This document shows positions 1 to 5,837 of a stretch of 6,216 bases of DNA, piece by piece; within the stretch, counting starts at the first letter, position 1, and the number at the start of each line of letters is the position of its first letter. The notes below the pieces were generated by a model. It was given only the letters and a program-made list of their open reading frames with translations. It had not been told where the DNA came from and ran no database searches. A program made the position numbers and the translations under genes. Source of the stretch: Tepidisphaeraceae bacterium (GTDB taxonomy: Bacteria > Planctomycetota > Phycisphaerae > Tepidisphaerales > Tepidisphaeraceae); the NCBI GenBank assembly GCA_025450555.1, contig JANWHF010000063.1, positions 1 to 6,216 on the forward strand, in the 5' to 3' direction.

Positions 1-140
1 GCAAAGGCGAACAGCGCGGCACCGGCCTCGGACTCGCCATCTGCAAAGAAATTATCGAACACCACAAGGGGCGGATCGATGTGCAGTCGGAGATGGGGAA
101 GGGGACGACGTTCAGCATTTACCTGCCGGCTCGGCAGTGA
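1..140 (+). CDS. Sensor histidine kinase, C-terminal end (partial)
   Basis: Only the tail of the gene is present: 45 codons, reading frame starting at base 3, stop TGA at 138-140. The fragment is the end of a HATPase_c (GHKL) ATP-binding domain. The G2 box GTGLGL lies at fragment residues 6-11, followed by the usual helix (AICKEIIEHH), the strand GRIDVQSE and the closing GKGTTFSIYLP. In this family the domain binds ATP to autophosphorylate a histidine and pass phosphate to a response regulator. Input domains, the histidine box and any partner regulator lie outside the window, so the signal is unknown. The protein ends a few residues after the ATPase domain, so there is no C-terminal receiver domain. 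No clear hairpin terminator follows; the repeat element at 154 starts 13 bases after the stop. Confidence 0.9.
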   Translation, partial: KGEQRGTGLGLAICKEIIEHHKGRIDVQSEMGKGTTFSIYLPARQ

Positions 141-153
141 GGGCTTCTCGATT

Positions 154-189
154 GCGCCAAGGACGCCAAGAAGCCAAGAACGCCAAGGA
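154..189 (+). repeat. Left arm of CCAAG-rich inverted repeat
   Basis: The arm is four imperfect copies of a CGCCAAG-like unit separated by GA/AA spacers. Compared with the reverse complement of 302-337, 17 of the first 20 outer positions match; the inner part aligns after a one-base gap. The AAGGA at 185-189 could also act as a ribosome binding site for the small reading frame starting at 202, although the 12-base spacing is long. Confidence 0.7.
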
Positions 190-201
190 ATTCAATTTAG
201 C

Positions 202-291
202 ATGATCAATGAAGTATTAGGATTGCTCATCAACTTCAACGTCCCGATCCTGAAGGATGGCGTCCGGCGAATCGTACAGTCACAGCGCTAA
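202..291 (+). pseudogene. GxxExxY protein remnant (C-terminal end, internally deleted)
   Basis: A 29-codon reading frame from ATG (202) to TAA (289-291). The segment LGLLINFNVPILKDGVRRIV matches the conserved C-terminus of GxxExxY proteins, a small family usually of about 120-130 residues and unknown function. The central part, including the GxxExxY motif and the charged strands that follow, is missing. The first residues, MINEV, resemble the usual start of these proteins (an INE-type beginning), so this may be the two ends of the gene joined in frame by an internal deletion; that is inference. A functional product is unlikely. An upstream in-frame extension runs back into the histidine kinase in another frame and has no family similarity. 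Confidence 0.7.
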
Positions 292-301
292 ACCCAAGTC
301 T

Positions 302-337
302 CTTCTTGGCGCCCTGGCTCCTTGGCGCACTTGGCGC
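302..337 (-). repeat. Right arm of CCAAG-rich inverted repeat
   Basis: On the minus strand this reads as the same degenerate GCGCCAAG units as the left arm. It ends 14 bases from the stop codon of the minus-strand ATPase gene. Paired with the left arm it could form a long imperfect stem with the GxxExxY stub in the loop. There is no T-run next to it, so it is not an obvious intrinsic terminator. Confidence 0.7.
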
Positions 338-351
338 TACACCAAGAACCT

Positions 352-1839
352 CTAATCTGCTGGCACGCATCGACCACTCGCCCAGCAGCGAAGCTCGGCT
401 ACTTTTTCCTTCATCGTCACCGAGAGCGGCGGCGAGCGGCGCAGCGCTTCGATGATTTGAGGCGTGCACAGTTCTTTCCCGGCGGCAAACGCATCGTGCA
501 GGGCGGAAATAATCGCCTGCTCGATCTCGGCTCCACTGAAACCCTCAGAAGCCTCGGCGATTTGTCCAATATCGAAGTTTTTGGGATCGCGCTTGCGCTT
601 GCGCAGATGGATGGCGCAAATTGTCGCTCGCGCTTCGAGGTTTGGGAGATCAACGAAGAAGATTTCGTCGAAGCGCCCTTTTCGCAGCAGCTCGGGTGGA
701 AGCGCCTCGATGTCGTTGGCGGTGGCGATGATGAAAACAGGGGCGGTGTGTTCCTGCATCCAGGTCAGCAGCGCGCCGAACATGCGCTTGGAAAGCCCGC
801 CGTCGGAGCTTTGGCTGGCGGCTGACGCGAATCCCTTTTCGATTTCGTCGATCCACAGCACGATCGGCGACATGCGCTCGGCCTGTTGCAACGCCTCGCG
901 GAGGCGTCGCTCCGATTCGCCGATGTACCGGTCATAAAGCGCGCCGACGTCCATTCTTAAGAGCGGCTGCCGCCAGGCGGTGGCGACCGCCTTGGCCGCC
1001 AGGCTTTTTCCCGCGCCCTGCACGCCCAGCATCAGCAATCCGCGCGGCGGAGGCAGACCAAACGCCGCCGCCTCGTCGCGGAACGATCCCTGCCGGTCCG
1101 CGAGCCAGGCCTTCAGTCGTCCCAAGCCGCCGATTTCGTCGATATTCACCGGCGAATCGACAAAATCCAGCAACCCTTCGCTGCCGATCATCCGGCGCTT
1201 CGCAACAAGTATAGTGTTGATATCGTTCGCATCGAAACGGTGGTCGTTCAGCACCGCCTCAATGATGACCTGTCTTGCCTGGCGGCGGCTGAGGCCGCGC
1301 AGATTTTTAACGATAAGCTGCAGCTCGGCCCGCGAAAGATCGATGATCAGCCGCTGCTCTTCATTAAGCTTCTGGACCGTCTGGCCCACCAGGGCTGAAA
1401 GCTCTTCTTCGTCGGGAAAGGAAATGCGGAATTCGGTGCTGATCGCGCGGATGACGCGCGGCAATTCCCCAGAGTCGATCAGCACCGTCAGTCCGCCACG
1501 ATTGCCGACGTGCTCAATTGCCTCGCGCAGGATACGCAGCGTCTTGTCGTCCTTAAGGAATCCGCCGATGTCGATCAGCACGTAGATGCCGGCATCATGC
1601 TGCTTATAGGTGATGTGATAGAGCGCCGCGGCCGGATGCTGGCTGTCGGGGACGATCGGGCTTCCCGCCAGCAATCCTTCGCGCAAGCCCTGTGTGCTGG
1701 TCCACTCCCAAAGATTCCGCGATTGATCGATGGCAATCTCGCGCAGCAGAACCAGCGCGTATTCCTCTTCCACCGTGTTGACCACGATGCAGGAATGCCG
1801 GCAGACAATCAGTCGTTTCAATTCCTCTTGATCGGACAT
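352..1839 (-). CDS. Ycf46-like AAA+ ATPase
   Basis: A 495-residue predicted cytoplasmic protein. The N-terminal part (about 1-215) is the Ycf46-type region, opening with a VNTVEEEYALVLLREIA stretch. The AAA+ core follows: Walker A GVQGAGKS at 272-279 (K278, S279), Walker B IVLWIDE at 326-332 (D331, E332), sensor 1 IATAND (N375), the RKGRFDE segment with candidate arginine finger(s) at 386-389, and the GFSGAEIEQA helix at 433-442. All key residues are present, so it should bind and hydrolyse ATP and probably forms a ring. Ycf46 proteins occur in plastids, cyanobacteria and other bacteria; their client is poorly known, with a link to CO2/photosynthesis regulation reported in cyanobacteria that need not apply here. 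The ATG at 1839 is chosen because AAAGAGGG precedes it by 3 bases and the family N-terminus starts there. An upstream extension to 1941 lacks family character. The gene is divergent from the unknown gene at 1997. Confidence 0.9.
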   Translation of the reverse strand: MSDQEELKRLIVCRHSCIVVNTVEEEYALVLLREIAIDQSRNLWEWTSTQGLREGLLAGSPIVPDSQHPAAALYHITYKQHDAGIYVLIDIGGFLKDDKTLRILREAIEHVGNRGGLTVLIDSGELPRVIRAISTEFRISFPDEEELSALVGQTVQKLNEEQRLIIDLSRAELQLIVKNLRGLSRRQARQVIIEAVLNDHRFDANDINTILVAKRRMIGSEGLLDFVDSPVNIDEIGGLGRLKAWLADRQGSFRDEAAAFGLPPPRGLLMLGVQGAGKSLAAKAVATAWRQPLLRMDVGALYDRYIGESERRLREALQQAERMSPIVLWIDEIEKGFASAASQSSDGGLSKRMFGALLTWMQEHTAPVFIIATANDIEALPPELLRKGRFDEIFFVDLPNLEARATICAIHLRKRKRDPKNFDIGQIAEASEGFSGAEIEQAIISALHDAFAAGKELCTPQIIEALRRSPPLSVTMKEKVAELRCWASGRCVPAD

Positions 1840-1927
1840 ACGCCCTCTTTTTCGCGGGAGAGATAAGCCTAAGCGGATTGGGGGCCAAAATACAGCCTTT
1901 TTGGTACGGTTTGATCCCTCCGGCCAT

Positions 1928-1960
1928 GTTATCGGACTCAAGCCGAGGGCGTCCGATAAC
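1928..1960. promoter_or_regulatory. Perfect 10-bp dyad in divergent intergenic region (candidate operator)
   Basis: GTTATCGGAC (1928-1937) and its exact reverse complement GTCCGATAAC (1951-1960) are separated by 13 bases. The dyad sits 36 bases before the ATG at 1997 and about 88 bases before the ATPase ATG at 1839, so one bound regulator could act on both genes. A 23-bp centre-to-centre spacing is close to two helical turns, which fits a dimeric DNA-binding protein. It could instead form a hairpin in the leader of either transcript. I cannot identify convincing -35/-10 boxes in either direction, so the role is inferred from symmetry and position. Confidence 0.45.
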
Positions 1961-1996
1961 CGATAGACGGTCTTGAGAGATACTTCAGGAGGCCGG

Positions 1997-2596
1997 ATGT
2001 CAGTGACCGTCGATCATGAGACGTTGGAAATCGAAGATCTGGGTTTTCGCACCGTCGGGCAGGTTCTAACCCACGTGCAGCGGCCCAATCGGCTGGTGAT
2101 CAATCTTCTGATCGACGGCGAAGAGCCCGATCTGGACATGATCGGCTCCGTCAAGCGGTCGCCCATTGCCGGCCATACGATTTTCATTGAAACGGCCGAG
2201 CCAAAGCAGATCGCACTGGACGCTCTCGATGAAGTCGAGCAGCAGCTCAGCGAAGCCGATCGGCTCAAGTCGGATGCGGTCGAGCTGCTGCAGATCGGCT
2301 CAGTCGAAAAGGCCATGCAGAAGCTCAGCGGCTGCTTCAGCACCTGGCAGAATGCCCAGCAATCGGTGGTGAAGACGGCTCAATTGCTGAGGATCGATCT
2401 TGATTCGATGCGGGTGGATGGATCCACTTTGTCTGAAATGGTCGATGAATTTGCCACGCAGCTTCGCCAGATCAAGGCTACTCTCGAGAGCCGGGATTTT
2501 GTCGCCCTCTCCGACATTCTCACCTACGAAACCACGCAAACCAACGAGCGCTGGCGGCAAGCGCTTGATGCCCTCCGCCAGCGCATTGGACTCTAG
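1997..2596 (+). CDS. Conserved protein of unknown function, mostly helical
   Basis: A 199-residue protein with no signal peptide or membrane segment, so probably cytoplasmic. Residues 1-66 look like a small beta-rich domain (alternating strands such as RLVINLLIDGEEPD and GHTIFIETAEP). Residues 69-130 and 145-196 look like long amphipathic helices, compatible with a helical bundle or coiled coil. I do not recognise a named domain or any catalytic motif. It reads like a genuine conserved protein: SGCFSTWQNAQQSVVKTAQLL and RDFVALSDILTYETTQT have the feel of family-conserved stretches. The ATG at 1997 is chosen because AGGAGG lies at 1987-1992, four bases upstream; a TTG at 1973 would add eight residues and include that site. 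The divergent ATPase neighbour and shared dyad suggest a possible adaptor or client relationship, which is speculative. Confidence 0.8.
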   Translation: MSVTVDHETLEIEDLGFRTVGQVLTHVQRPNRLVINLLIDGEEPDLDMIGSVKRSPIAGHTIFIETAEPKQIALDALDEVEQQLSEADRLKSDAVELLQIGSVEKAMQKLSGCFSTWQNAQQSVVKTAQLLRIDLDSMRVDGSTLSEMVDEFATQLRQIKATLESRDFVALSDILTYETTQTNERWRQALDALRQRIGL

Positions 2597-3945
2597 TTTG
2601 ACTCACATCGTCCGTTCGGAGCGATGCCTGCGAGGGCGCTGCAGAGAATCAGCAGATATCCAATCAATAAGCTCCATCCGGGAATACTGTAGAAGAAGTA
2701 GAATTGGTGAATCGCGCTGCCCTTTACGCCGAAGGGCATGATGAATCCTAAAAGAATCAGCAGCAACCCAGCCCAGGCGAACAGCCGAAAGTTTCCCACT
2801 CCAGATTTTAGCACGACAGCGGCCCCAAGCGCATTGACCAGAACCGCCAAAACCAAATGCCTCGTGTTGGTGTCGGGGCTGAAGGCCAATGCGATCGTAA
2901 TCAGGCCGGCCCATTCCATCGCCAGCAGCGATTTGAATGGAAATTGGTCTTGTATGCGGGCCGTTGGCCATCGCCACATCGAAAACTTTCTGAATCGGTA
3001 CATGGATTGAACGACAGCCAGGCAGAGGGCGCCAACGCCGGCCGCTACAAGCAGGATTTGAGAATGAGCCAGACCGCGCGGTTTCAGCACTCGAGCCAGC
3101 ATGCTGGTGACCGACACGCTCAGGCTGTCGCCGATGTCGTGCACTTTGATTGAATGCGAAGCGTCAGGCGAGATTCCAATCCATCGCAACAATCCACCCA
3201 TTGAAACGCGCAGGCATCGAAGATCCTCATGCCACCCCAGCACGATCGCGGGTGCAAGAGCAAAGAAAATAGAGCCCAGGATCATCGCAACGGCGGCCGT
3301 CCATCTTCGACGAACTATCAGCAGCGGCAGCGCCACAATCGGCAGATATTTGATGTTAAAGGCAAGCGCCAGCGCCAATCCCGACACCACCGGCTTCTCG
3401 TCGAGATACCACAACGCCAGCGTAAACATCAGCAGCATGATGGGATCCGTTTCCAACATGGTCAGGACCGCCCGAAGTTCGTTCTCACTCAAAAGGGTCA
3501 CCAGCAGTGCCGCGATCCATGGGGCCGCGGCATTTTGAATCCCCAATCGCCAGAGCATCGCGCGCGTCCCCAGCAGGACCGAGACGAGCAGTGCGAACAC
3601 ATTTATGACCAGCCAAACGTGAGCCGCGGTGAGAATCGAAAGACGCGACAGCGGCGCGCAGAGCACCGCAATCAACGGCGGATACACGTACATCTGCGAA
3701 GAATTGGGGCCGGCGGTGTAAATGTCGCGATGCAAGACGACGAATTGCCCCGCCTGGTAAAACGTGTGGAAATCGCCCAGGTGCCCGCCATGATCCTTTC
3801 GCTCATGGTGGATGTGGTAAAGCGCGAAATAGGCGAAGATGGCCAGAAGCAGCAGCTTGCAGACCCATGATGGCACAAAGCTGAGCGGACTGGTTGAATC
3901 GTGGGGATACTTGATCGCCGCGCGGATCGGCGCCTCTGGAGTCAT
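2593..3945 (-). CDS. Polytopic membrane glycosyltransferase, GT87/DUF2029 type
   Basis: A 450-residue integral membrane protein with about ten or more hydrophobic segments, including 30-44, 91-125, 141-152, 165-181, 187-211, 217-236, 297-312, 342-355, 363-380, 388-405 and 420-441. After the first segment comes an extracytoplasmic loop with GDFHTFYQAGQF (D58) and then YVYPPLIAVLCAP (Y88, P89, P90). Acidic plus YPP loops of this kind mark GT-C-fold mannosyltransferase-like proteins of the DUF2029/GT87 family. These transfer sugar from a polyprenyl-phosphate donor on the outer face of the inner membrane; the acceptor here is unknown. The FNIKYLPIVALP segment (194-207) is also typical. The start at 3945 gives a charged cytoplasmic N-terminus, with GAAGG-like purines (GAAGG) 11 bases upstream; an ATG at 3987 would add 14 residues and is possible. 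The gene overlaps the end of the plus-strand unknown gene by four bases and is divergent from the HAD gene. Confidence 0.82.
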   Translation of the reverse strand: MTPEAPIRAAIKYPHDSTSPLSFVPSWVCKLLLLAIFAYFALYHIHHERKDHGGHLGDFHTFYQAGQFVVLHRDIYTAGPNSSQMYVYPPLIAVLCAPLSRLSILTAAHVWLVINVFALLVSVLLGTRAMLWRLGIQNAAAPWIAALLVTLLSENELRAVLTMLETDPIMLLMFTLALWYLDEKPVVSGLALALAFNIKYLPIVALPLLIVRRRWTAAVAMILGSIFFALAPAIVLGWHEDLRCLRVSMGGLLRWIGISPDASHSIKVHDIGDSLSVSVTSMLARVLKPRGLAHSQILLVAAGVGALCLAVVQSMYRFRKFSMWRWPTARIQDQFPFKSLLAMEWAGLITIALAFSPDTNTRHLVLAVLVNALGAAVVLKSGVGNFRLFAWAGLLLILLGFIMPFGVKGSAIHQFYFFYSIPGWSLLIGYLLILCSALAGIAPNGRCESN

Positions 3946-4079
3946 TGTTGAATGTGCCTTCACCAGCGCCCGATACCGCGCTGCCATGATACCGCAATAA
4001 CTCTGCCGATGCAGCGCCGCTGTACAATGACCGTTTTGTTGGCAAACTATTTTGCAGCAAGCGAAAGGGATTGAAGGAC

Positions 4080-4754
4080 ATGGCCCAGACGCACGAGATC
4101 GTTTTTCTTTTCGACGTCGATAACACGCTCCTGGACAATGACCGCGTGGTCGCCGATCTGGGGGCATATCTCGACAAGCAATTTGGCCACGAGCGCCGCG
4201 AGCACTATTTCTCGATTTTCGAGGAGCTGCGCCAGCAACTGGGGTATGCCGATTATCTGGGCGCGCTGCAGCGCTATCGCATCGCCCATCCGACCGATCC
4301 GGGATTGCTCAAGGTTTCCTCTTTCCTGGTGGATTACCCCTTTGCTAATCGGCTCTTTCCCAATTCGCTCGATGCCATCGCGCACTGCCAGAAGTGGGGG
4401 CCGGCGGTGGTGCTTTCGGATGGCGACGTGGTCTTTCAGCCGCGCAAGGTGGAGCGATCGGGAATTTATGAGGCGGTGGAGGGGCGCGTGCTGATCTACA
4501 TTCACAAGGAGCAGATGCTGGCCGATGTGGAGGCGCGCCATCCGGCCAAGCATTATGTGCTGGTGGATGACAAGGTGCGCATCCTGACGGCCGTCAAGCA
4601 AATCTGGAAGGATAAACTGACGAGCGTTTTTCCCCGGCAGGGGCACTATGCAATGGATGCCGCTTCGGTGCGATCCTACCCGACGCCGGACATTACGGTG
4701 GAGCGCATCGGAGATTTGGTCGGCGTCGATTTTGGCAACAAGGTTGGCAAGTGA
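4080..4754 (+). CDS. HAD-family hydrolase (phosphatase-like)
   Basis: A 224-residue cytoplasmic protein with all four haloacid dehalogenase motifs: motif I FDVDNT at 11-16 (nucleophile D12, acid/base D14), motif II LSDGD at 112-116 (S113), a lysine for motif III (K143 or K123), and motif IV LVDDK at 161-165 (D163, D164). The helical stretch at about 20-90 between motifs I and II is a C1-type cap, as in phosphoglycolate phosphatase-like enzymes. The expected reaction is Mg-dependent phosphoester hydrolysis; the substrate cannot be read from the sequence. ATG at 4080 is preferred over an in-frame TTG at 4071 because AAAGGGA at 4064-4070 is nine bases upstream of it. The NIPSNAP gene follows after 56 bases on the same strand, so the two may share a transcript. 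It is divergent from the GT87 gene. Confidence 0.88.
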   Translation: MAQTHEIVFLFDVDNTLLDNDRVVADLGAYLDKQFGHERREHYFSIFEELRQQLGYADYLGALQRYRIAHPTDPGLLKVSSFLVDYPFANRLFPNSLDAIAHCQKWGPAVVLSDGDVVFQPRKVERSGIYEAVEGRVLIYIHKEQMLADVEARHPAKHYVLVDDKVRILTAVKQIWKDKLTSVFPRQGHYAMDAASVRSYPTPDITVERIGDLVGVDFGNKVGK

Positions 4755-4810
4755 CGGTAATCGGTGTGGGACGGGAAAACAGATTTCACGCACTCACAAG
4801 GGAAAAAATC

Positions 4811-5617
4811 ATGCAACGACGCGAGTTTCTGGCTACATCGGCTGCCGTCGCCTTTGGGGCGGTGGCTTCCAATCTCAAAGGCGCTCCTTCTGAAACGCCA
4901 GCTCATCGGCAATTGTTCGAGCTGCGCACCTATCACTTTTCCTCAGCAGAAAAGCAGATGGCCTTCGAGCAGTTCCTCCAGCACGCGGCAGTGCCTGCCT
5001 ACAACCGCGCCGGCATCGAACCGGTGGGCGTGTTCAAAATGCTGGCCAAGGATAATCCTGGCATGAAGCTCGAAGCCGATCCGATGCAGCTTTGGGTACT
5101 GCTGCCGCACAATTCTTTTGAGTCGGTTGCGACACTGGAAGCGCGTCTGGCCGAAGATCATGCATTTCAGACGGCCGGCGCAACAGTCCTGCGCGATTCG
5201 CGGCAAAACACCGCCTTCACCCGTTTCGAAAGCGATCTGCTCCTGGCGATGGAAGGCTCGCCGCACGTTGAAGTTCCCACGAAATCTGAAAGCCGCGTAT
5301 TCGAGCTGCGTACTTACGAGAGTCGCAACGAGGATCGCGCCCGCAACAAGCTGGAAATGTTCAACGGCGGCGAATTCGCGATCTTCAATAAGGCGGGCAT
5401 GCCCGGCATTTTCTATGGCGGCGCGATCATCGGCCAAAATCTGCCGCAGTTGACTTATATGGTCGTCCATGAAGACATGGCCGATTCGAAGAAGAATTGG
5501 CAGGCCTTTTTTGGCCATCCGGATTGGAAGAAGCTCAGCACCAATACCGGATACAAGGACAACGTCTCCAAGGTCATCGATCAGTTCCTACGGCCGGCCG
5601 GTGGCTCGCAGATTTAG
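4811..5617 (+). CDS. Tat-exported two-domain NIPSNAP family protein
   Basis: A 268-residue protein. The N-terminus MQRREFLATSAAVAFGAVAS is a twin-arginine signal (R3, R4, then EFL) followed by a short hydrophobic stretch, so folded export through the Tat pathway is expected, with cleavage probably between residues 20 and 32. The mature part holds two NIPSNAP-like ferredoxin-fold (dimeric alpha/beta barrel) repeats. Each starts with the same hexapeptide FELRTY, at 36-41 and 164-169, and each is followed by an AxPAYNRAGIEPVG / FAIFNKAGMPGIFYG type segment. The biochemical role of bacterial NIPSNAP proteins is not established; Tat export often goes with cofactor-containing proteins, but no cofactor motif is visible. 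The ATG at 4811 is chosen because the Tat signal starts there and AAGGG lies eight bases upstream; a GTG at 4751 overlapping the HAD stop would add 20 residues without signal-peptide character. Confidence 0.88.
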   Translation: MQRREFLATSAAVAFGAVASNLKGAPSETPAHRQLFELRTYHFSSAEKQMAFEQFLQHAAVPAYNRAGIEPVGVFKMLAKDNPGMKLEADPMQLWVLLPHNSFESVATLEARLAEDHAFQTAGATVLRDSRQNTAFTRFESDLLLAMEGSPHVEVPTKSESRVFELRTYESRNEDRARNKLEMFNGGEFAIFNKAGMPGIFYGGAIIGQNLPQLTYMVVHEDMADSKKNWQAFFGHPDWKKLSTNTGYKDNVSKVIDQFLRPAGGSQI

Positions 5618-5679
5618 AACTCTAAACAAACTGATACGCGGCAGATGAATTGGAGGGCGACGCGAGTGGAGCAAGAATG

Positions 5680-5752
5680 AAGGAGCCGCGCACGAAGTAA
5701 GCGGTTTGACGCAATGTTACGCTAATCCGCTTACTTCGTGCGCGGCTCTTTT
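5680..5752 (+). terminator. Long perfect hairpin with short T-run after the NIPSNAP gene
   Basis: Bases 5683-5704 and 5727-5748 are exact reverse complements over 22 bp (starting GAGCCGCGCACG and ending CGTGCGCGGCTC), with a 22-base loop. One G-T wobble and two A-T pairs can extend the outer end, and the right arm runs into TTTT (5749-5752). It starts 63 bases after the NIPSNAP stop and would act as a rho-independent terminator for the HAD-NIPSNAP unit. The stem is far longer than a usual terminator and the AAGTAAGCGG sequence looks repeat-like, so it may be a palindromic repetitive element that also terminates transcription. Confidence 0.6.
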
Positions 5753-5794
5753 AAGTCATCCACGATCCGTACTTGTCGGTTATTGTGAACTCGC

Positions 5795-5814
5795 GGCGGC
5801 AGAGGACTGCCGCC
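5795..5814. repeat. Small GC-rich hairpin upstream of GH71/99-like gene
   Basis: GGCGGCAG (5795-5802) and CTGCCGCC (5807-5814) form a perfect 8-bp stem with a four-base AGGA loop. It sits inside the right arm of the wider inverted repeat and 23 bases before the ATG at 5838. It could affect transcription or translation of that gene, or simply be part of the repeat; there is no T-run on either side. Confidence 0.55.
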
Positions 5815-5837
5815 CTCCAGATCGACTCCTCATCATT

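Larger units (their letters stand above)
154..338. mobile_element. Short inverted-repeat element carrying a GxxExxY gene remnant
   Basis: Two arms of degenerate CGCCAAG/CCAAGAA units (154-189, and its inverted partner at 302-337) enclose about 110 bases whose only coding content is a stub of a GxxExxY-family gene. The element fills most of the gap between the histidine kinase stop (140) and the ATPase stop (352). GxxExxY genes in many environmental bacteria are flanked by such CCAAG-rich repeats (general knowledge, not checked here). A small element with inverted ends and an internally deleted passenger resembles a MITE-type derivative. There is no transposase and I see no convincing target-site duplication, so mobility is inferred. 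It could also be a decaying repeat in situ. Confidence 0.55.
5651..5819. repeat. Outer inverted repeat enclosing the long hairpin
   Basis: The left arm has TGGAGGGCG (5651-5659) plus CGCGAGT (5661-5667). The right arm has ACTCGCG (5789-5795) and CGCCCTCCA (5811-5819), which are exact reverse complements. The right arm has about 15 extra bases between its two blocks, forming its own small hairpin (5795-5814). The arms enclose the 22-bp palindrome at 5683-5748. The whole 169-bp unit is a nested palindrome without coding capacity, consistent with a dispersed intergenic repeat or small non-autonomous element. Copy number elsewhere cannot be seen from here. Confidence 0.55.

Noticed and set aside
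338..360. Possible alteration of the ATPase C-terminus by the adjacent repeat element
   Set aside because: The protein end (VTMKEKVAELRCWASGR then CVPAD) looks like a normal Ycf46-type C-terminus, and the repeat arm ends before the stop codon.
590..606. Short GCGCTT tandem repeat
   Set aside because: It encodes the basic stretch RKRKR of the ATPase, a usual feature of this region in the family, so codon use explains it.
322..1585. Several plus-strand reading frames of 100-200 codons
   Set aside because: All lie opposite the AAA+ ATPase, whose Walker and sensor motifs fix the coding strand; the plus-strand translations are low-complexity Ser/Arg-rich.
3101..3870. Plus-strand reading frames of 145 and 213 codons
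   Set aside because: They overlap the membrane glycosyltransferase on the other strand; translations are Arg/Gln/His-rich, as expected for the reverse of hydrophobic codons.
4022..4028. TACAAT as a -10 box for the HAD gene
   Set aside because: A good hexamer match but with no recognisable -35 at proper spacing; not enough to call a promoter in this taxon.
4047..4793. 248-residue minus-strand reading frame opposite the HAD gene
   Set aside because: It is the antisense shadow of a gene with complete HAD motifs, its composition is His/Arg-rich without domain character, and it has no plausible start site.
4943..5518. 191-residue minus-strand reading frame opposite the NIPSNAP gene
   Set aside because: Antisense shadow caused by codon bias; the plus strand carries a clear Tat signal and two NIPSNAP repeats.
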